64,000 nucleotides of DNA from Metridium senile (Eukaryota; Cnidaria; Anthozoa; Actiniaria; Metridiidae). Below, piece after piece: positions 13,701 to 28,700 of this stretch. Positions within the stretch are counted from its first letter, which is position 1, and each line of letters opens with the position of its first letter. The stretch spans positions 2,652,608 to 2,716,607 of the forward strand of contig OX459109.1 in NCBI GenBank assembly GCA_949775045.1, written 5' to 3'. The position numbers and the translations under genes were made by a program. Under the pieces are notes generated by a model that was not told the DNA's origin, did no database searches, and saw only the letters and a list, made by a program, of their open reading frames with translations.

Positions 13701-16700
13701 TGCCTTGAGAGCTTTCCCAAATCCAAGCTCCCTACACACAACGTTAGCATCTTTTATGTCCCAATCATCATCGCATATAGTACCCCACAAACCCTCATGT
13801 ATCACCTCTACACGACCTTCCTGTTTAGTCTTGCCGCCGACCAGTCGCACCGTGGGCTTTTCTGGACGGGGCGGAAGTAGAACGCCAACTGAACTTAACT
13901 TGTCACATTGTTTGGTGCATTTTGTATCTTCTGAAATGATTGATAAATATTACAGCGATTTTCATATTGTTTGGTGAATTTTGTACCCTCTGAGATGATT
14001 GATAAATATTACAGCGATTTTCATATTGTTTGGTGCATTTTGTACCCTCTGAAATGATTGATAAATATTACAGCGATTTTCATATTGTTTGGTGCATTTT
14101 GTACCCTCTGAAATGATTGATAAATATACAGCGATTTTCATATTGTTTGGTGCATTTTGTACCGTCTGAAATGATTGATAAATATTACAGCGATTTTCAT
14201 ATTGTTTGGTGCATTTTGTACCGTCTGAAATGATTGATAAATATTACAGCGATTTTCATATTGTTTGGTGCATTTTGTACCCTCTGAAATGATTGATAAA
14301 AGTTACAGCGATTTTCATATTGTTTGGTGCATTTTGTACCCTCTGAAATGATTGATAACTATTACAGCGATTTTCATATTTACGCGACCACAACGTCACG
14401 TAATTGGTGGTACGACGCAGCCTATACTAGTTTACTCGCTAATTTCTATTCACCGTTTATATCAAATACCGACGCAGCCTATACTAGTTTACTAGCTAGT
14501 TTCCATTTACCGTTTATATCAAACAACGACGCACCCTATACTAGTTTACTCGCTAGTTTCCATTTACCGTTTATATCAAACAACGACGCACCCTATACTA
14601 GTTTACTCGCTAGTTTCCATTTATCGTTTATATTAAAAACCGACGCAGCCTATACTAGTTTACTATGTGAGTTGTTTTAACCCTTCAGAGGGTTCTACAA
14701 ATCTGTCTAAAAAAAGGTGGGGTCACCGGGCAGTTAAGAGAAATAATGAGTCTTAAATATGGCTGACGTCACGATTTTACCGGTATCGACAAATAATTTT
14801 TTTTTCAAAGGATTTTCATTGAAACATCTCTTTGATAGCGGTAAACAATTAACAAGTAATTTTCTAATAGGAATATATATTTTGTAACTTATTTTCAAAA
14901 GTTAGTAGTGAAATATGATTTTTTTAGCATCGCGACTTGTATTTTACGAGGTTCAGAAAATTCGAATTTTTGTCTATTTTCCATTCAAAAACCATTTTTT
15001 TTTCGAAATTTTACATCTAAACCATTGTTTAACATGTTCTTAATAATTGCAGTTATAAAAAAATTGGGGTTACCGGGCGTTTTAAAAAGTTATCGCGTGG
15101 TAAACTTTGCCGCCGAAGATCATCATAAGACAATTTCTTTCCGGTCCCCTCCCTACTAAGTAAAGAAATTCGTCATCATAAGTGCATTGTGGGACTGTTT
15201 TTATAAAAACCGCTACCGTCGCGTCTACCATCGTTAGATGGTTTTTTATTTGTATTTTGTCATCTTTTGAGGTAATATAGCGCGTTAAAATGGAAACTAT
15301 GTAGATGCGCAGTAGCCTGCGCAGTGGCAATAGTAGGCCCCGTCCTTAAAAACCGACGCAGCCTATACTAGTTTACTCGCTAGTTTCCATTTCTCGTTTA
15401 TATCAAACACCGACGCAGCCTATACTAGTTTACTCGCTAGTTCCCATTTACCGTTTATATCAAACACCGACGCAGCCTATACTAGTTTACTCGCTAGTTT
15501 CCATTTCTCGTTTATATCAAACACCGACGCAGCATATACTAGTTTACTCGCTAGTTTCCATTTACCGTTTATATCAAACACCGACGCAGCCTATACTAGT
15601 TTACTCGCTAGTTTCCATTTACCGTTTATATCAAACACCGACGCAGCCTATACTAGTTTACTCGCTAGTTTCCATTTGCCGTTTATATCAAACACCGACG
15701 CAGCCTATACTAGTTTACTCGCAAGTTTCCATTTATACTGACCCAAATACTTACTAAGTACGAGAGATGGTTCACAAGTTTTACAAAGCGAGTTGTTGGC
15801 CCCATCAAGGCAAGTTTGGCAGTTCTTATTGCATGGAAAACACTTTCTCGTCACTGTATTGCCGTACCATCCCAACGTACACTTTTTAACACACTTAGAT
15901 CTCTCAAGGAATAACGGGGCTTGACACTTGGTGCAGTTTTTATTGTTGCCATAGCAGTCAAGGCAGCTTGAAGAACACTTCTGACAAACATTTTTCCTTT
16001 TATAGAACCCTGTTGGACAGTTTTTGATGCAACGTTTGGAGGTATCGGGTCCTGTGCATTTTATACCAACGTCTTCGCTGTGTCCACAGTTAGCTGAGCC
16101 AATACCACCTTGAAAGAAAAGAGGAAAGGGTTATGGATGGAGGGAGGAAGAAAGGAATTAAGAAAAGAAGGAAGGAAGAAGGGAGTGAAGGAAGGGGTGA
16201 GTGAAGGAAGGAGGGAGTGAAGGAAGGCAGGATAGGAGGCAGGAAGGGAGGAAAGAAGGAAGGGAAGAAGCAAGGAAGGAAGGAAGGAAGGAAGGAAGAA
16301 AGGAAGGAAGGAAGGAAGGAAGGAAGGAAGGAAGGAAGGAAGGAAGGAAGGAAGGAAGGAAGGAAGGAAGGAAGGAAGGAAGGAAGGAAGGAAGGAAGGA
16401 AGGAAGGAAGGAAGGAAGGAAGGAAGGAAGGAAGGAAGGAAGGAAGGAAGGAAACAGGCATAAAGCTTAACACACCACCTACTTACCAGGATTCATTTTA
16501 CAAACAAACAGCGATCTCTCGGTGCCTCTACACTGCAAATCATCCAGTATAACCTTCCCAGTGCCCATCCCATAGAACGCAGCCCTCTTATAAAATTCCA
16601 TTTTGCCAAGCTTAAGCTGTCGGCACGCTACATTGCCATCGTTCCCTTCAAAACCATCATCGCAAACGGTACCCCACTCCCCATTGAACTTGACTTCTAA

Positions 16701-19700
16701 CCTGCCATACGTGCTCTTATTGGTACCAGCGAGACGGATGTCATCAACACCGCTAATTGAAGTGGAATTTTTACAGCTACTAACACAACGGTTCGTCTCG
16801 GTATCAAGGACTTTTTTCTCTTCGCATGACGTGCAGTTAGTTGGTGTTAAAAGACAGGACATGCAATTAGGATCGCATTGTTTGCAGTCTCGCGTGGTAT
16901 TGTCTGAAAAGAAGCCGTCTCCACAGTCTTTCACACATGAGTTTCTGATTGAAGATTGATTGAGGAATTCAAGGGGTTCACACGTTGTACAATTGTCGGC
17001 AAACGAATCGCACGTTTTGCACGATGCACTACACTTTCCACATGTTGAGCTTTTGGAAAGAAAAAAAAAAACTATCAATAATAATTCATTTTGATGTTTT
17101 GTTAGTTTATTTTACAGCAAAGACTAGTAAAAATCGTCATTTTTGGTCATTTGTGAGATTTTGCATGGGCTATAGTCCATCAAAAGTCGTCATTTTTAGT
17201 CATTTTTGAGCGGTTAGCATGGGCTGTAGTCCATCAAAAATCGTCATTTTTGAGCGTTTTGCATGGGCTAAACTTCATCAAAAATCGTCATTTTTGCTCA
17301 TTTTTGAGCGTTTTGCATGGGCTATAGTCCGTCAACAATCTTTAATTTTGAGAGTTTTGCATGGGCTGTAGTCCATATCAAAAATCGTCATTTTTGGATA
17401 TTTTGCATGGGCTATAGTCCATCAAAAATCGTCATTAGCGTTTTGCGTAGTCTTAGACTTACTTGTTTTTGAAATAGCCTTCGTCGCATTTCTCTAAGCA
17501 GTCACGTGAATGGTCTGGACCTGAGCACCGGACACCAGCATCTTCGCTATGCTCGCAGTTTTCGTGTAACCATCCAGGGTGATTACACTTGCTAAAAGAA
17601 CTCTCGTGGCCTAGATACATACATTATTATAGACGTCATAATCAACATCACAACTGATCATCATCATTATCACCATTATCATTACCATCATCATCATTAC
17701 CATCATGATCCTATCTATTATCATCATATTCATTATCATCATCAGCCCCATCAACATCAGTAGTGAGTATTAATCATCATCATCATCATCATCATTACCA
17801 CCATCATCATTACCACCATCATTATCACAATCATCATCATAATTACCATCATCATCATTATCACTATCAAATCATAATTACCATCATCATCATAATTACC
17901 ATCATCATCACCATCATCATCATAATTACTATCACCATCATCATCGTCATCATCATTATCACCATCATGATCATGATCATTATTACCACCATCATCATTA
18001 CCATCATCATCATTATCACCATCATCATCATTATTACCATCATCATCATCATCGTCGTCATCATCATTATCACCATCATGATCATGATGATTATCACCAC
18101 CATCATCATTACCACCATCATCATCATTACCTGTACAATCAAGATCGTCCAAATGTGTCTTTCCCTTTCCAGCACCAAAGCGAGCTGTTGTATGTGCTGC
18201 TGTAGCATTGCCAAAGTTCAACATACGACAGGCAACTATAGCGTCTCTGATGTCCCAGCTATCGTCACAAATGGTACCCCATGCTCCATTGTAAAAAACC
18301 TATATCATAATAACAAAATTACATTCAGTGATTTTGGCTTTTTATTGCTAACATGTGAGCCAGCTACAAAGGTACACATGTAAAATAAAAACCTCTAGAA
18401 ATGACTGATTGCAATGAATGGTGGGTAAGCTCATATTTGACGTACCACTCAATTGTGAAAAAGCTATAGACCCTTTTAATAAGTCCCGAAGTGTTGTGTT
18501 TACCGCGCTTGACGTCAAATTTATTCTTTTCAATTCCTTTCATATTCAGTATACAAATTTCAAAAGAATAAATTTGACGCCAAGCGCGGAAAACACAACA
18601 CTTCGGGACTTATTAAAAGGGTCTATATTATAATGACAAAAACATCCATTGATCTTGGCTTTTTATACATAACATGGTTGCATCATCACCTCCACATGTG
18701 AGCCGAGTACAAAGTTACACATGTAATAAAAAAATCTCTAGAAATAACTGTTTGCAATGAATGGTGGACATATAAATATTGGACGTATTTGACGTATATC
18801 ATAATGACAAAAACATCCAGTGATCTCGGCTTTTTCTAGCTAACATCGTTGGATCGTGACCTCCATAGCCTGCAGAGGATCTTGGTCTTCCTGTGTTACT
18901 TTTTTGACCGCGCGAAATATGGAGCTTAGCCAAATCCTTTTTGTTCGCCCGTTCAACACAGTAAGCCCAAAACCCGATTTTTCCCAAGAACCCGAAAGAA
19001 CGCCTGTTTTGCAGGCTATGACCCCCACCCCAGTTGATTTCGCGTGCACACTTCCTGCAAGTATTAGCCAATCAGAAGCATTTTTGTCGCATCGCCAACA
19101 GTTCCAAGATGGCGTCGTTCGAGAGAGTTGTCTCCGTGTTAACGCTCTTATAAATACGTTCTTATATGTAGCTTGGACAAAATAATCTCTATATTGCTCT
19201 ATTGGCAATGCAAAAGAATAAAAACAAAACGCAAATGCCTAAAAGTAGCCGAAATCCGTCTGGAATGTTGTCTCGATGCGCCAATTTGGAGCTGTTCGTT
19301 TTGACAAACAATCCATTGAATGCTTCGAAGCGAAATCTCCTGGCCTGAGAGCCGGGTATAAAAATAATAACAAATGTAATGAAAAATGCAATAAAAATTC
19401 TCTAGAAATAACTGTTTGCAATGTATTGTGTATGTGGTCATATCTTACGTACCTCCACTCTTCCCTCCAAACTGTCTTTCCTATTGATACCAGCTAACCG
19501 TATCCCATAAGTCTTTGCGGGCTTGTGCCACGGGTCGCACTCCTGCAGACACTGGGATCCCTTTCGATAGAGTGGATCGGCACATGACGTACAGTTATCA
19601 GAGGTACCAAAACACGTGGCACAAGTCTTAATACAATGCTTACATTCACCTTAATAATAATAATAATAAACTTTATTTTACGAGAGAAACACTTTATTTA

Positions 19701-22700
19701 AGGTGACTCCGCATTTCCAAATGACTCATTCACGTATTTCAATTGTCGACTCGTAACTTTCGTGCCCCTGGCACAATTCCCATGAAACTTGAACAAGTTA
19801 TCGAGCAATCATTCAGCTACAATACTATTAAATCTGATTGCATGTAAAATAAATAATCTGCAAGATATATCAGATTTCAACATTTGCTTCAACATCCCTT
19901 TGATTTTGTTTAATGGCAATGTTCAAGCCATTCCCTCCCTTTGAACATAGTTGAAACGTGTTGAATCGATGTCTAATTGATGTTGAAAGAGTTTGAAAGC
20001 GTTTAAACATTGCCATTCAACAAAATCGAACGAATGTTGAAGCAAATGTTGAAGCCGTTTGCCCGGGCCTTAACACTTTATCCTAGGATAATTTTCAAGT
20101 GGTTCTCAAATAAGATTTACAATACAACTAATATGAGGTAGTCGTACCTGTTACCGCAATTGTATATGGTACTTATTGATATATTTATTCTTTTTTTCTC
20201 TCTATAAAACGTCAAACTTCCGTGACTTAAATTGTCGAAATATCTAGGAATATGCCAGCTCCCTCGACTAGTCCAAAGCTATTAAAGCTGGCATGTACCA
20301 CAAAAGCAGTGTATACTATTATACTATTATTACTTTTGTAAACTATTTGGTGCTAAATAAAGATTGAGTGAGTGAGTGAGTGATTGATCCCGCACATCCT
20401 ATTATTGTGCTTTTTGTAAAAAATAATATATATCTTCTAAAAAAAAACAGCTTCAGAATTAATTAAAACAATTATGGTAAACTTTTTAAGCAGAATAGAA
20501 GATATATCTATATATATTTTTTAACGAAAAGCACGATAATAGAATATGCGCGATCAATCACTCAATCACTCAATCAATCAATCTTTGTTTAGTACCAAAT
20601 AGTTTACAAAAGTAATAATAGTATAATTGTATACACTGCTTTTTAGTCCATCAGAAGATATATATATTATTTTTTTTACGAAAAGCACGATAATAGGATG
20701 TGCGCGATAATAGGTACGAAGGTGCGCGATAATAGGAATGAAGTCAATTGAGCTAATACTAATTGAAGTAATACCTTTACTCGTATCCAAGTAGTACCCC
20801 TCATTACAGCTTGTCACGCAAGAGCTTCCGTTCTTATAAAACCCACTAGAGCATTTGAGGCAGTTCGTCGCGTTACCAACACACGCGGCACACGAAGCGT
20901 CACACAACTTACACTCGCCTTTGCTATTGAAGTACCCATCGGGGCACTTGTCTTGGCATTTGCGAATGCCAGGTCCTGTGCACCGTACAATGACGTCTTC
21001 GTTGTGGTTACAGTTTGAGTCTCCCCAAGGTCGGTGGCCGCACTTTTCCAGGGAGTCTTCCCTCCCGACGCAGTGCATATCATCAAGCCAAATCTTACCG
21101 GTTCCTCTGGGGATGCTGGTCAGCGGTTTGGAGGCATGCGTGCCGAGATTGAGTTGTCTATGAAAGAAAAAAAATTGATACAATTAAAGCCAAACCTACA
21201 GAAGCGTTCCTATCGAGGTTGGAAGGCTCGATTTATTCTTCCAAACTTGATTTAAAATTTGTTTTGAAATTTGCATAAATGAATCGAATCTTGTAAGTTT
21301 CAAATTTTCAAATTCAACCGTCAACCGATAATGGTCCCAAAGTCACAATCTGTGGTCAATAACTGATAATGCTATTGTAATAGAATACTTTTAGTAAGTA
21401 TTTATAACAATCTTTTGTAAGCAGACTAGGTTTAGCAAGTTTCCGTTGTCCAAAAAAAACATTGAAAGTAATGTTTTGATTTGAGTAGATTCGATTAAGA
21501 TTCGGTTCATTTATGCAAACTTTTAGTGTTTGTATTGTGATGCTAATTTACCAACCATTTTAACAATAGATTTGTTAACTTTCTTTGTTCTAATAACAAT
21601 GGTTGGTTGGCAAAACCATAACAAAATACGTCACTGTTCGTCCACCAATAAGAACGAGAGATACATGAGAAAAATATCATATGCCCTTCGTGGGAATTGA
21701 ACCCCACGGTTTCGGCTTTCTAGTCCGACGTGTTACAGCCGGACGAAGTAGTATAGAGCAACTGTGGGTCCTTTGAACACCGTAAATGGAAACGCAGAAT
21801 TGAAGTGAATGAAAAATAATAATTATTAGAAATAGAGCTACTCACTTGCAGACAACCTTTGATTCTAGATAATCCCAACCATCATCACATATCGTTCCCC
21901 ATACACCATCATGATATATCTGTAGTAATCCTTCTAGATGGTCAGACCCGTTCACAAGCCTTACAGTGTCAGAACCCGTTACATTTAAGACAGGAAACGA
22001 GACCTTACCAGCGGACGAACAGTTCGAAGTGCACGAACGGTTATTCGAAACAAGACTCGGTTTGCAGAGAATGCACGTTGGTGCTCCCTTCGATTGCTCG
22101 TAGCCACACGTGAAGCATTCTTTAGGGCATGCCATGCACGTAGAATTAAACGCGTAGCTATAGAAACCGAGCGGGCATTCTTTAATACATCTACCTCGGT
22201 AGCGATATAGATTAGGTTTGCAGCTATCGGTGCATTTTCCGTCTTTCAGAGCAAGAGGAGCGCTGCAAGTTGTGCAGTTCATGCCATCATTTCCATTCGC
22301 ACAAGTAACGCACTTTTTGTCGCACTTCTTACATGTGCGGCTGGTCAAATGTCCGTACATCGATCCGCCACAATTATCAACGCATGTCTTATCTTTGAAG
22401 AACTTTGGTGGCAAACAACTCAAGCATTTGAACGCCGAACCGATGCAAGTAGCACAGAGATCACGCCTGCATGGTCGACAGATATCATTATTATCTTTAT
22501 AAAAACCATCAAGGCACTGTTTAACGCACATGTTGGTAAGAGGGTTACCTACTTGAGGACCCGAACAGACAACGCCAGAGTCTTTAACATGGTAACATCC
22601 CGAGTTCCACACCACTTTTTCATAATCGCAGTCGAAGAGACTTTTCTCAGTGCCTTTACAATGCAGTTTATCGTACCAGATTCGTCCAGTGCCAGCCCCA

Positions 22701-25700
22701 AATAATGCACCATCAACAGCTTTTATCGCTCTTCCCATGTTTAGCTGTCGACACACGACTGTCGCCTCCCTGAAGTCCCAAGTTCGGTCGCAAATTGTGC
22801 TCCACTCGCTGTTTCGAAATACCTCAACGCGACCTTCATATGGAGACTTTCGCCTCGCGCCACTGAGTCGAATAAGTCTTTTCTGTGCCACTTCGGTGAC
22901 GTTACAGATTGGCACACAAGAAGAGTTTGATAGATATACTGTATCGCTACAGCCTGTGCATGTTTTGGGACTGCCTGAGCAGGTTCGACAAGTTGAGTGG
23001 CATTTCTCGCAAACACGATTTTTGGGATTGCCAAAAAATCCTTCTAAACACTTTGAAACACATTTGTCACCTGTTTGGGAGAAAAGTTAGAATCAATTTG
23101 TTGTTGTTTGGTAAAATATTTTATATAGGGGTGGTGAGTGTTACACAGCATGGTTCACACTTCACAACCCTTATGCTTATGTTACACTGGTTCACACTTC
23201 ACAATCCTTATGCTTAATTATGTTACACTGGTTTACACTTCACAATCCTTATGCTTATGTTACACTGGTTCACACTTTACAATCCTTATGCTTATGTTAC
23301 ACTGGTTCACAATTCACAATCCTTATGATTATGTTACACTGGTTCACAATTCACAATCCTTATGATTATGTTACACTGGTTCACACTTCACAACCCTTAT
23401 GCTTATGTTACACTGGTTCACACTTCACAATCCTTATGCTTATGTTACACTGGTTCACACTTCACAATCCTTATGCTTATGTTACACTGGTTCACACTTC
23501 ACAATCCTTATGATTATGTTACACTGGTTCACACTTCACAACCCTTATGCTTATGTTACACTGGTTCACACTTCACAATCCTTATGCTTATGTTACACTG
23601 GTTCACACTTCACAATCCTTATGCTTATGTTACACTGGTTCACACTTCACAACCCTTATGCTTATGTTACACTGGTTCACACTTCACAATCCTTATGCTT
23701 ATGTTACACTGGTTCACACTTCACAATCCTTATGCTTATGTTACACTGGTTCACACTTCACAATCCTTATGATTATGTTACACTGGTTCACACTTCACAA
23801 TCCTTATGATTATGTTACACTGGTTCACACTTCACAATCCTTATGCTTATGTTACACTGGTTCACACTTCACAATCCTTATGCTTATGTTACACTGGTTC
23901 ACACTTAATAGCTTGCCAACAGGCTCTTGCTTCTGGCCAAACATTTTGCTCAAAATTGGTCATGTGGTACAGAAGAAAACCATGTCTCCAAGGCCAAATT
24001 TTCAATGGACGTTTTTAACCACTCCAGTGATTTTCATAGTAAGCTTACGTTATGTCACTGTGTAAACCAGCCATTAGGTAGCCTGCAAAACAGGCGTTCG
24101 TTTGGGCTTCCTGTGTTGAATGGGCGAGCAAAAAGGAAGCGAAGGGGATGGGGGAAAGGAATAGAAGGTTCCCTTCTCTCCCCTCCCCTCCTTTCCTTTT
24201 TTGCCTAGGCCCCATGTTTCTTGTGGGTATCAAGACAACACAGGAACCCCAAAATCAATTTTTTTCTGTCCCAAACCCAAAAGAATGCCTGTTTTGCAGG
24301 CTAGCCATTAAATAAGGTGAGAGCTCAACAAACAACATGCAGAAAACTCTTATTTCAAACGTACCTTGAAGGAATGTTGTACCATCGCAGCTTGAGCAGG
24401 ATGATGATGTTTTAGCACACGTCAAGCACTCTGAATCACACACCCCACACTCAGCATTGTTAGCAATCTCAAAATACCCAGGCCCACACTTGGCTACACA
24501 ACGACGAGTGGAGTCTGGACCTGAGCAAATGACGCCGGCATCTTCAAAATGACCACAGCTATGTTTCCCCCATGGAGCATGAGCACATGTGTCAATTCTG
24601 GATTCATTACCAGTGCATCCCACATTGGACAGCCAGATAGGTTTGTCATTACTTCCATAATTCATTCTTCCCATAGTAACTGCTGCTAAGGCGTCGCCTA
24701 ACATTAGCTCACGGCATACAACTTGGGCATCGTTGATGTCCCAGCCATCGTCACATATGGTCCCCCATTTGTTGTTCCTAAACACCTCGACACGACCTTG
24801 TAAATTGTACCCATTGGAACTTAGACGGATTTTTCTCAATGGAGGGCCTTGCTTGTGCATTTCCCTGCATGTGCCACAAGTACCGTCTATTAAATAATAA
24901 GGATTGTAACAGCTAGAGCATTTGTGAGATACTGTGCCATCAAGGCACGTTTTACAGGCCTTGGAACATGGAAGGCACTTTGCAGAGAGAGTGTTTCCAT
25001 ACGTCCCGGCACCACATTTCTTGACACAGTAGAGGCCCTTCTTAAATGTCCCCAAGGGACATTTGCTTACTGTAGTATCGAGGACATTTGTGGCGACATC
25101 GACTGGAATATGGAGAAACGAAAGAGTGAGTTATTAGCATTATCATCTCCATCATCATTACTTACATTACCATTAGAGCAGTTTTCGTATGACTGTGAAA
25201 TGGAGCGTGCAATGCCGTGACCGCGTCACTGCCGTAGTTTCTATAAAAGTGTTCAAATTTTCGGCCGAACCATGCAGTGTAGCAACTGTGCCTTTTTCAC
25301 AGTCATGGGAAAACATCATCACTATCGCCACCAATACATCATCATAGCCATTTTCCTCATCACTATCATCATTACCATCATCATCAGTAGAACTTTCATC
25401 CCCACAATTATATCCACAGGGTTCGTGCTGATGTCAGTAAACAAAATATAAGGAGTTTTCAAGGAGTTTTCAAGGACCAAGAAGGAATTTTTAAGCACTT
25501 TTTGCGACAACTTTGATATACGAAAATTTACAAATTTACGAAAATGATGTACAATACTATGATTTTTACTTAACTTTAATTTGCAATACTGGAATTTTTA
25601 CCCTACTCTAGCTAGAATTAAGGAGTTTTTGCGGAGTTTTTGCTGATTTTCTAAAATTCAAGGGCTTTTCAAGTGCCCTTAAAAACGTAAATCAAATCTA

Positions 25701-28700
25701 AGGAGTTTTCAAGGAGTTTAAGGAGTAGCACGAACCCTGTATCCATATTCCCCATATCTTGAATGTAATTACAGTATATCCCTATCATCACCATCATAAT
25801 CATTACTGCCATTCCACTCAGATACAATCTAACTATATCACAATCATTAATTATCATGATCGTTACATTTCAATATTCATCATCATTGTAATCATCACCA
25901 TCTTAATGATCATCATCATCATCATAAAACATCATTATGCTAATTACTGTGATCATTAATTAAAATGCACATATTAAAATGTGCTCAAATTAATCAGCAC
26001 AAGTTAAGGGGACTTCCATTTATTAGTGTATGTAGGGGATGGGGTCAGCAATATTGCGGGGGGAGGGGTACATTATGTTCGGAAGCTATATAGGGGAGTT
26101 GTTACAAATAGCTGTTATTACAGTTATATGCAAATGATTTCAAACAATGGATTCAAATCGAGGCTTTCTGGCAAACCTATTGTTTTGTTCAAAATCATTT
26201 GCATATAACTGTAATAACAGCTATTGTATGCTGTTTTATAGGGGTTTAGTGAAAACTCGATGAAATATAGGGGGTTTATGATACAAAAAAGTACATAACA
26301 GGTTCCCATTTAAATCTGTACTTATGCAAATTTTGTTGAATGTGTGCTAAACACACAGATCAACCAATCAGAGAAGTTCACTTCAGAATTAATATGCTCT
26401 AATTGGTTGATCTGTGTTTTTAGCACACATCAACACAATTTGCATAAGTACAGATCAGTGAGTACAGATTTAAATGGGAACCTGTTATATACTTAATAAT
26501 GTACATGTTCATGTTCCCATCATTTACACATGCCTGTGACAAACACTCAATATCACCTTTAAGTCTCATGACCATTTACACATGCCTGTGACAAACACTC
26601 AATATCACCTTTAAGTCTCATGACCGCAAAAAAAAAACAATTATGACAATTAGCATTGAGTCGTGATGGCATTACCACAAAGGTCAAGCTTTATTTCCAA
26701 GGCTGAAGATTGTGGTGTTCCTAGTCAAAACAATACTTATATATATCTCTTTGGAGATGAGCCTGCATAGGCATATTCCTTGAATGTTCAAACTATTCCC
26801 AGTGGTCCCACTAGTGTGAATATATAAGATGACATATCATATTAGCATAATCACTTAATCGCCAACCTGCACAGTGGCAAGTTCTTGCTCTCTCTCTCTC
26901 TCTGCCCCTCGCTTGCCTGGCCAAGAAGAGTTTGGCCGTGGAATTTGTAGCTATGTAGTTGTACGTCAGAGGTTTGTTGTTATTTTATTCAAATTCATGC
27001 CTTCTTTGGAGTCTTTATTTGCTGTTACTGTGCTTGATATTCTTGTATTTTCCAGCTCGCACGTGGTGTGTGTTATACGGCGAATATAACCTTATTTCGC
27101 TGCCTGGTCCAGCTTCAAGTGGTGCAGTGGCGTTTAGCAAGTTATATATTGGGCCTTTCGCCTGGAATAGTGTTTTTGTATCACTGTCCAGCGGCGTAGT
27201 GGCATTTGAAATGCCGTAATATTATGGCCTTTGGCCTCATGGTTTAACCTTGAGCGACGCAGAGATGTTTAGCAAGTTCTATATTGGGCCTTTCGGCTGG
27301 ATAGTGTTTTGTTTTTACTTTCCAGTGGCGTAGTGGTGTTTGAAATACCGTAATATGGCCTTTCGCCTTGTGGTTTAACCTCGAGTGGCGCAGTGGCGTT
27401 TAGAAAGTGATATTTTGGGCCTTTCGCCTGGATAGTGTTTTGTTTTCATTTTCCAGCAGAGTAGTGGCGTTTGAAATATGGTAACATGGCCTTTCGCCTT
27501 GTGGTTTCACCTCGAGTGGCGCAGAGGCGTTTAGAAAGTCATATTTTGGGCCTTTCGTCTGGATAGTGTTTTGTTTTCACTTTCCAGCGGCGGCGTGGCG
27601 TTTGAAATATGGTATTATGGCCTTTCGCCTTGTGGTTTCACCTCGAGTGGCGCAGAGGCGTTTAGAAAGTCATATTTTGGGCCTTTCGCCTGGATAGTGT
27701 TTCATTTTCACCTACCAGTGGTGCAGTGGTGTTAAACTGGGTGCGAATTTGCACATGCCACGACTGGTGGAATGACAGTCTGAAAGGGATGCTTATGATC
27801 CCTGTCAGATTACCGGCGCTCAGTCTGTCATCCCCTGGGTTCCTGGTGAGTGCTTCGGTTTTATTAGTAAAGTAGCCTTTTATGCAGCTTACCCAGTTAT
27901 ATAAGTTCATCAAATATGTGGCCAGGCCAGGGGATGACAGAACATTTGTCGTGGCATTCTCATCGTCTATTCACCGTTACAGTTTGAGCGAAGTCTTTCT
28001 CACATCCGCTTAGAGTTTTGGAGTGTATGTTTCAATTTGAGGCATGGGGTATTTGAGTTTGGGGATTGATTCTCAGCAACTTTGATTTGGGGTTTCATTG
28101 AGTTTGGGGCTTTGAGTATGGGTGATTGAGGTGCTTTATGGTAGTGGTAATTATGAAGCGTTCTCGTCAGGGCGGAGCCAGGCCTCGCCCAATCATATAT
28201 CTGAACACAGTGGGATCACTGGAAATAGGTTACTATTCCCAGTGGTCCCACTAGTGTGAATATATAAGATGACATATCATATTAGCATAATCACTTTATC
28301 GCCAACCGGCACAGTGGTTTTTGGATATCGACGACAAGACGAAAATGCAGGTGAATGAGAAAAATATCCAGCCATATTCAAACTTTCTAAGAAGTTATTT
28401 ATTATCTCCAACAATCAGAAAAAAAGGTTTATGATCTATTTTTTTTAAAGCAAAATGTTTTTTTTACTTGAAAGGCTAGTCATGGAAAGATTAAAAGTAT
28501 CGCTGGATATTTTAACTCATCTATGACTTGTTGGATAATAACAATTAAAATGTTACAGTGTAAAAAAATATATATTCATCTTGATTGAGGTGAAAAAGAG
28601 GTTATTTTTGGCAGTTCTGTCATGCTATCGCACCAACAAAATTGTCACGCACTATGCCTGTTCATGTACAGTGTACATGTATGTCACGCAAGAAGACTAC

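Noticed and set aside
16090..16552. Lys/Glu/Arg-Gly or Phe-Leu-Pro-Ser repeat proteins
   Set aside because: They are both strands of the (GGAA)n tract within receptor intron 8.
23128..23910. CRISPR-like array of evenly spaced repeats
   Set aside because: Units are contiguous with no unique spacers, and the locus is eukaryotic.
23138..24065. Overlapping frames with repeated [10 protein letters not shown] peptides
   Set aside because: They come from the 37-bp minisatellite read in all three frames. No splice or codon signal supports translation.
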